A stretch of DNA of 64,000 nt from positions 22,281,688 through 22,345,687 of the forward strand of contig NC_063264.1 of the NCBI RefSeq assembly GCF_019578655.1, in the 5' to 3' direction. The notes beneath the pieces are model-generated. The model saw nothing but the letters and a program-made list of their open reading frames with translations. It did not search any database and had not been told where the DNA came from. This document shows, in pieces, positions 56,913 to 64,000 of this stretch. The stretch comes from Ricinus communis (Eukaryota; Streptophyta; Magnoliopsida; Malpighiales; Euphorbiaceae). The number at the start of each line of letters is the position of its first letter. Position 1 is the first letter of the stretch. Made by a program: the position numbers and the translations under genes.

Positions 56913-59900
56913 TTAGTATCTACACTTGATGTGCCTTTGACAGAAAGCTTTTACCCTCCCTAGAGCTTCTTCAAGGGATGCCGGATCAACAGCGAAAGTT
57001 ATGCGCAGCCAATTCTTCAGCCCCACTGCAGTTCCTGTAAAAGAAATGTTATTCTCATTTGTTAGTAACGACTGATAGTATAGCTGTTTGTTAGCCTCTA
57101 CAAAGATGAAATCTGTAGGTTTATCAAATTTAATTTACTATGAATCTTTCCTTATAGGAAATGACATCATGTCATTCTTTTCGATCAGTAAGTATGAAGT
57201 ATGAAGAGTGTGATTTATATAGTTCCTACCTGGAAGAATGATAACTGATTCCTCTTTGGCCAATTTGAAGCAGAAATCAATATCATCAGAGATATCATCT
57301 AATAGCGAAAGATTCAATTTCATCTGCACCCATTTAAAGTTCAATAAGCAGGATAACAGTTGTAATCCCATTTATTCAGATCCAAGGATAACTATGAATT
57401 GTGCCCTTTCCTCACCATAACAGCCATGGAACCTTGTGGCTTGCCGGGACAAGTGATGCAGGGGATCTCCTTTATCCTATCACAACAAATCTCTGATGCA
57501 TGCTTCAATATATTGATGGTTTCCTTGAAAAAGTTTTCATCAGTTTGCTCGAGAATGCAAGGCACTGCTGCCTAAAGGGCCAAATTGTCATCAACAGAAG
57601 ATCAGAACAAAATATGTATAAGGTTCTTGACAATATCAATAATCTTGTTATATATTCGATATTATAAGCTGTGATACTATCAGAAAGCTGTAGTTGACAT
57701 AAGCATGCAATAATACAAACCTGAATGAAAGTTGCAGGTCCTCCTAAAATGTCAAAGTACTTCTTGATACGCTCAACAAACTGAACAGAAGCAAAGTAGA
57801 ATGGAAAAGTTAATACATAATCAGAGTCTAAATGTTCAAGCAGATTGTTCAATATTTAGGAAAAGTAAAACACTTTTGTTTATTGCCAAGGATGAAGAAA
57901 TCGGAAAAGGCATATTCAAAAAGTTCAAGAAAACAGCAAGGAGGCCATAGGTACTGCTGTATGCAGTCCAACAGTTTTAAGAACTAGTGAGCCCCAAGAA
58001 TCTGCTTAGCAATTGGATTTTCCAGAATTTGAGTTCCTTGCAAACATAGTATTCACGAAGAAGTTATCACAGGGAGGAGAGGGAGAAAGATTCAACTGAT
58101 AAAATAGATGTCAATTAAATATCCTTGCAAGAAAAAGGCATATCAATATGCTGCAAGCCAACAAATAGAGAGAAAGGTCCTATCATATAAAGATGCATCT
58201 TTTTCAGTTGCAGAGAGAGGATATGTGTCTGACACACTAATGGAAATGGAATCTACTATTAGACAACCTTGCTGAAGAAATTCTGTCATTACATGCAATC
58301 ACACACAAAGAAGAGATAAGAGAATCAACCTTGGGTTTCCTTAGGATGCCGGATGGATCAGTCGTCACAAACCAACCAAGCCTCCATCCAGGCACTATCC
58401 ATCTCTTTGACAGAGAACCAAGTGTAAGAATAGGAACAATGGATCCGAAAACTCCCATTGGCACGAATGGATTATTCCCAATAGCAAGGTGTCCATAAAC
58501 TTCATCGGCGATAACAAGAATTTTAAGCTTTTCAGCAGTTTCTGCAATCTGAATCCAATATGCCAATAATTAAGACCCATTCAGAACAGAATCATGCAAT
58601 CTTACTCATTATAGTGTCTGTTTGCTTTGCACTTGATGCCAAGTCCTAGACCACTAACCTCTTTTAGATGTCGATAAGAGTATACATTCCCACAAGGATT
58701 CCCGGGGTTTATGATTACCAATGCAACAGTGTTCTGATCTGCAAGCATTTCAACAGCATCAAGATCAACCTCCCAACCTTTCTCTGGGAGAAGATCAATG
58801 TGCCGAACTTCAAGCCCCCTAAATGCAGCACAAAGTTCATAAATTGGGAAACATGGCCTAGGAAGCAAAATATTTGCTCCAGGGCGAGAAAGCATTGCCA
58901 AAGCAACATCAATTGCTTGCGTGCAGCCAGATGTAACAAAAACATCATCAGATGATAACTTATAAGGAAGATCACGAGATAGGTAATCAGAAATTGCCCT
59001 GTCCAAAAGAAAAACTACAATGAATATGAAATTATATAAACTGAACCTGTGACTCACAGAAGTTTCTCAAATTTGAACCATAAGTTTCATGTCATGATTT
59101 CTAACTCTAGAAATAAGACATTAGATGCCTAAAAAGAAAAAATTTAGAATCTCAGCTAGATTTATTTTTGCTAAAATAAGAAAACAAATAAAACTAGAGG
59201 TAAGACGAAAACTTTGAGATTTGAGTTCTCGAGTTAAGTCGACAGCTACTTTGAAAGAAGAACAAGAAATTGTATTCAAATGAGAAAATGCAAATTAGCA
59301 AGTCTAAGTAATAATTGTGGATTGTTTCAGATACAACTGCAACTAGAACTAAGCTAAACTAAAGAAACCCAGAACATAAATTCGTAATTACTTTCGAGTA
59401 CAACTGTAAGAATTGAGGAGGGAAAGAACATAAAGGATAGAAGTAACAATTGTAATGGCAGCTCCATATTAATTGAGCATAAGATGGCAATCAAGAGCTC
59501 AAATAACTAACTGAAATAACACGACACTGTCATATATTCACTGCAAAGTTGAATCTGTTAACCTAAAATTTAACTCATGAAGTCCAAATTCACAAGGAGC
59601 TAATTTCTCAAATCTAGACCCAGAAACAGAAATCAGCATGCAACACCCAAAATTAAATTGAAATAAAACTCAAGAAATACAAGAATTTGAAACTGTCAAA
59701 GTATAAGAAGACTAAAGTAAAGTAACTAAGAGATGATTACCTTCTAGTTTGAGGAAGGCCAACAGTAGGAGCATAACCATTGAACTTATCACACTGAAGA
59801 GCATTTACAACAGCTTCCTGAGCAACAGGTGTAGTGTGAAAACAAGAATAAGCAGTAGGGTCACCTATACCAAGTGAAATTACACTCCTACCAGCTTTCT

Positions 59901-59997
59901 CATCAATATTTTCCATCAACAAACTTAGGATGCCTTTTATGGTTATGTTTTTGGGAGTTTCCACTTCATTCACTGTTCCATTCTCCTTTCTCTCCAT
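56913..59997 (-). CDS. TAT: Tyrosine aminotransferase-type class I/II aminotransferase, seven exons
   Basis: Exons on the minus strand: 59997-59741, 58998-58659, 58548-58330, 57780-57721, 57571-57416, 57323-57230 and 57034-56913. All junctions are GT-AG and in phase; the protein is 415 aa, as usual for plant TAT/nicotianamine-aminotransferase-like enzymes. Motifs: [10 protein letters not shown] (about 42-51), [63 protein letters not shown] with the PLP-contacting Asn, [12 protein letters not shown] with the Asp and Tyr, [15 protein letters not shown] with the Schiff-base Lys247, and a C-terminal [10 protein letters not shown] with the carboxylate-binding Arg. The family moves the amino group of tyrosine to 2-oxoglutarate, feeding tocopherol, plastoquinone and phenolic pathways; grass relatives act on nicotianamine. 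No transit peptide is visible, so it is probably cytosolic. It is intact. Substrate is inferred from family. Confidence 0.93.
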
Positions 59998-60029
59998 TAC
60001 TTTTCTGTCCTTCAGGTTCTTGCAAATCT

Positions 60030-60056
60030 TTATATATATATATATATATATATAAA
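60030..60056 (-). promoter_or_regulatory. (TA)n tract in the core promoter of the TAT-type gene
   Basis: A run of about 12 TA units ending in TATAAAA-like sequence lies 33-59 bases upstream of the ATG at 59997. It is the only TATA-like sequence near the start, so a microsatellite probably serves as the TATA region or part of the leader. Confidence 0.45.
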
Positions 60057-62179
60057 ATTTAATGGTAAAGAATGGTTCTTGTTTTTATATTCTTGGAAGC
60101 TGGGATTTTGGGAGAGTCTGTTAAAAAAAGAGTTAAACAGATCGATTGGTGGCTTGAGATGAGTATATGCGTAACACCACACGTTCAAGTTTTCCTGTAA
60201 TCTCTGTCTCTCTGCATGAAAACAAATTTGGTTTGTTTAGATACAGTCCATAAAAAACAAAATATTAATAATTAATGTTTTATGTAACCCGCTACTCTCT
60301 TAATATGATTTGTGCATATAGCGTCAATAATACAAAAATGACATTTTATATATACATATTTTATATTTTAATATTAAATAACTATTACATATTTTATTAT
60401 TTAAAATTTATAAATATATCATAATTTTCTATTTATTTGGTATAATTAAAATATTTTTATCAATTTATAAGAATCTGAATTCGAAATTTAGTGGTTACTC
60501 AGAAGGTATTTATTAGATATTATAAGATTATTTAGTTAATACTTTAGTTGGGTCTTTTCTATTTATTATTAAAGTTAGTGTCATATAATAGATGTAATAG
60601 GTCTCATTTTAAGCTACTTTTGTCTATATAAACACTGACAAATATCTCCCGTTTTAGATCATTAAAAAAAAAAAATAGAGCAGTAGTCTTTATTTTAAAT
60701 TTAATCAAATTTAAGTAAAGTATTAATTTTAGAATAATTTGATCTTAATAGAAAATTATAATTTTTATTATTTTTATTACATTATTTTATCTCATTACAA
60801 TACAAATTATGGCATTTGGAGATATCTAAAAAAGGGTGTATCACTTTTAAGCTAATATTCCTTTCTAATTCAAAATAATCATGAATTCAAGCCATTCTTC
60901 TTTTTTTCTGTAAATCTTTTTATCAATTATGTCTTTTGAATGGATTGACATCAAAAAGTAATGAAGAAAAATCTTATAGTTGATAGACATAAATTTAAAA
61001 ACTAACTAATTTAATTGTCAAGCCGAAATTATGCACGTGTAAATATGACCTAATCTCACCAACTTTATAATAATTAACTCAAAAAATATTTCTAAAATAA
61101 AATAATGCAAACCACAAGATATTTGAAAAAAAAAAAAGAAAAATATAAGAAATAAAAGAAAAAATTGTTTCAAAACTTTTAAAAAAACATTTAATAATAA
61201 ATAAAAGTTTCATCCAACACGATAAATTAAATTTAAATATATATATAAATTAAATTTAAATATATATAAAAAATAAAAGAAAGGAATCATATTTGGCAAT
61301 TGAAATTTCAATCTCATAGTGACCTTTTTCTCCCAAAATTGGGTAGTAGCTTTCATTCAACTTTGTAAAGACAGGACAGCGCCTAAAACACATTTGTTAG
61401 GGACAAACACGTCACTCTCTAAAACAATGAGACTGTCTGAATTCCATAGAGCCACCCACAAAGAATTTTTGTGCCAATTTTTTCTAATAATAATAATATA
61501 ATTATATAAATACTTATATAACAGCTTATAAAATAATCGTTTTATATTATTATTTTAACTAATTCTATTTTTAATTTATAAAATCAGTCGTTATAATATG
61601 GTTTTTGGATTGTTTATTTAATATTACTTTTTTTTTTATATTGGAGAAGAGGAAAAATTGCTTCTATCACTTTTCCTCTCTTGTTATAATTTTTAAACAC
61701 GCAAACTAATAATTTATCTTAGATTTTTTTTTCTTTTGTCTTTTTAGTTTTTCTTGCTTTTTCAAAGTGGATGGGCATTGGATAGTTAATTTATTCTTTC
61801 TCTTCATTGATTTAATATGATAATAATTGAAAATCTGAGCTTAGATTAAGTTTTGAATTTAAATTTCTCTCTTCTCATTCATAATAATAAAATAATAATA
61901 ATTTTTTATCATATTTTAATCTATATGTTATGCATTAGACCTCCTATTATTAATTTAAGACATTATTAATATTTATGATTTAAGAAAAAATTCTAACCTT
62001 CTTCCCTCACTTTTCTCATTTTTCTTATTCTAGACAAGTATCAATTATTTATTCATTAAAATATTTAAAGTCAGTGCGGATAAATCTTATCCTACAATAT
62101 ATAAGATGGGGATTGAATATTTAATATTCACATAAAGATCGTTAATGTAAAAATAAAATATTTTATCTAATATCTGATC

Positions 62180-62215
<36 letters not shown>

Positions 62216-63180
62216 TTTTAAATTGAGCTAAATATTTAATTATCAAATATGGAGACCTTAATAAGTTTGTTTTTATTAAAATTAGGATTTTATTTTTATA
62301 TTTTACTTTGCATAATAGATATTTTCTAAAATTTAAACATAAATCTAGTAAATCTTCAATCATTTAAATGATTTAAATTATAAAAAACAAAGATTACAAA
62401 AAACTATTAAATTATGTTCTTATGTTGAGTATAAAAAGATTAAGAATTATTTCCAATTATTGAAATGATGATCCAGAATCAGTTATTACAAAATAAGATC
62501 ACTATGATAAAATGGCAATTTTCCAACATTTAATATTTAATTTTAGACCTTTATAATATGTATAGGTTCAAATGCGAAATAAATGAAATGGAACCATCAT
62601 TTGCATTATAACATAGATAATTTAAGACACTTTATATGAAATGTAGCCCAAAGCCAAATTGTGCTATTCAAATTGATTTATTTGAAATACTCTTTGCATA
62701 AATTGGAAGAAAAATAAATAAATTTTACTCTACATTTGAAATATAATATTAAAAGTAAATAAAATTTTATTAAATAAATCCGTGAAAAATTATTCATACT
62801 TTTTAATAGTAAAATAATTTATAAATAATAAATTAATTCAATATAAATACCCATTCTGGAATTAATCAATTGCCCTTTTTTTGTTACAATAATTGACAAA
62901 TTCTTTTATGAAATAATTGATATCTTTTGAAAAAGCGGACAAAGAAACGTCATAACGAATGGTACGAGATGATGATTAGACATTTAGATAAGACCTATTA
63001 TGACGTATTCAATCAGAAACGTGCACGTCCATAAGTCATTTGAAACGCTCTATTCTATGAACTAATAATTTATTAACAAGAAATAAAAGAAATTCTTATC
63101 AACCATTTTTTTGGGAAGCTTATATACACGTGAAAGGCATTAGTGCACGTGCCCAACGCTTGTTCAGAAACTTTTCACCC
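60057..63180. other. AT-rich intergenic DNA
   Basis: No gene is recognised. There is a 22-bp direct duplication (AAATTAAATTTAAATATATA-type) at about 61225-61270 and a (TA)n run at about 62182-62211. A cluster of ACGT-core motifs occurs at 63001-63151, including two CACGTG G-boxes at 63127-63132 and 63146-63151. Confidence 0.5.
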
Positions 63181-63189
63181 AACACTTGT

Positions 63190-63990
63190 TTAATATATGT
63201 CCATTTATAATAAAATTAGTTATTAAATAATCTAATATTTATATAGAATCTTAATTAATATTATATGTTTATCCAAACATTACAGTCATTATTATTATTT
63301 TAGTTATAAAATTAAGTTGATAAATATCATTTAATATAATTTTTAATATTTAATATTAATTTATAAGATTTTAAAAGATAAGAGCAAACTAAAAATTTTT
63401 AATATTTTTAATTTTTTAAATTTTAAAATTTTATTAATATGATAATACAAGAATTATTTATTAATTAATTTTAATATTATGTAAATCAATATATCAGTTA
63501 TATTGAAATTACTAATTTTTAGAATTAGAAATTTTATTATTTAAAAATTAATTTATTGTTGAATATAGTATTAAAAATGTTATTTAAAATATTATTTTTT
63601 AGAATTAAAATTATTATCTAATTATAAAATTAATTTATTAATTAATATAAATATTAAAATATAATTAATATGTTAGTTTTTAAGATAGAATTAGTATTAT
63701 TATTTTTTATTAGAAAACTATTTATTAGTTAATATATTATTTAAATATAATTACTATACTATTTTTTAGGATTAAAATTAAGTATTTAACTAGAAATGTA
63801 ACTTATGAAGTAATAAATTAATAGAAAAGTCTACAAAATTACACATAAACTTGAATATCATATGTCAAAAGTAAATATACATATCAAAACAGGAAAAATT
63901 TTGTGTTAAAAATTAAACATACATGTCAAAAAAATTTCGATATGAGAAATTTATATATATATATATTACATTTATATTTTATGGATAAAT
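63190..63990 (-). repeat. Dispersed AT-rich repeat, copy 3 (Helitron-like), inverted
   Basis: Reverse complement of this stretch follows copy 1 (9557-10230) block by block: TATATAAATTTCTCA, TTTTTAACACA, TATTAATTTATTA, TATTAACTAATAAATAGTTTTCTAAT, TTTAATATT..TATTAA, and the AAAATAATAATAA end. It is about 0.8 kb and non-coding. No intact 3' hairpin or CTAG was found. Confidence 0.5.
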
Positions 63991-64000
63991 TTATTATACT

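Overview
The window is nuclear DNA from a flowering plant, most likely a eudicot. It is very AT-rich, its genes are split by GT-AG introns, and it carries plant-type enzymes, a plant peptide-hormone family and plant retrotransposons (Ty3/gypsy with a tRNA-Asp primer site, SIRE-like copia, an L1-type LINE with a C-terminal RNase H). The species was not determined; the proteins would fit Malpighiales/Euphorbiaceae, but that is a guess. I found no rRNA, tRNA, CRISPR or organellar insert.  Host genes: (1) a two-exon TAXIMIN-type cysteine-rich peptide gene at 4975-5448 (-), whose product at 73 aa is too short and too split to show as one open frame; (2) a complete six-exon GMP synthase at 6765-9133 (-); (3) an intronless pectin-methylesterase/invertase-inhibitor-like gene at 11635-12186 (+); (4) a five-exon class IV PLP aminotransferase (D-amino-acid transaminase / aminodeoxychorismate-lyase type) at 51602-53887 (-); (5) a seven-exon tyrosine-aminotransferase-type class I/II enzyme at 56913-59997 (-). 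For every multi-exon gene all splice junctions were checked by hand; the joined phases agree and give continuous proteins of the expected family size.  The middle (14.07-43.10 kb) is a transposon cluster made of two nests. Nest 1: an old SIRE/Maximus-like copia element (14075-31178, mutated 5-bp duplication AGCAT/AGCGT) whose 5' LTR was split by a 7.5-kb gypsy-derived element (14438-21975, minus strand, exact duplication GCGAT). That element has gag and protease but no reverse transcriptase or integrase. Nest 2: a full-length LINE (32469-43080, minus strand, exact 15-bp duplication) whose ORF1 zinc-knuckle codons were split by a young copia element (37349-42238, exact duplication ACAAC, LTRs differing at 1 of 233 positions). 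All coding regions in these elements are broken.  The flanks (0-5, 9.2-14, 43-51, 54-57 and 60-64 kb) are AT-rich and hold foldback/MULE-type elements, smaller foldback MITEs, three copies of a dispersed AT-rich Helitron-like repeat (two inverted relative to each other), a probable gypsy LTR remnant at 46.8-49.7 kb, and several TA and TTA microsatellites. One TA run sits in the core promoter of the tyrosine-aminotransferase-type gene.  The host genes do not form an obvious pathway. The two neighbouring PLP aminotransferases belong to different fold types, so they are not tandem duplicates.
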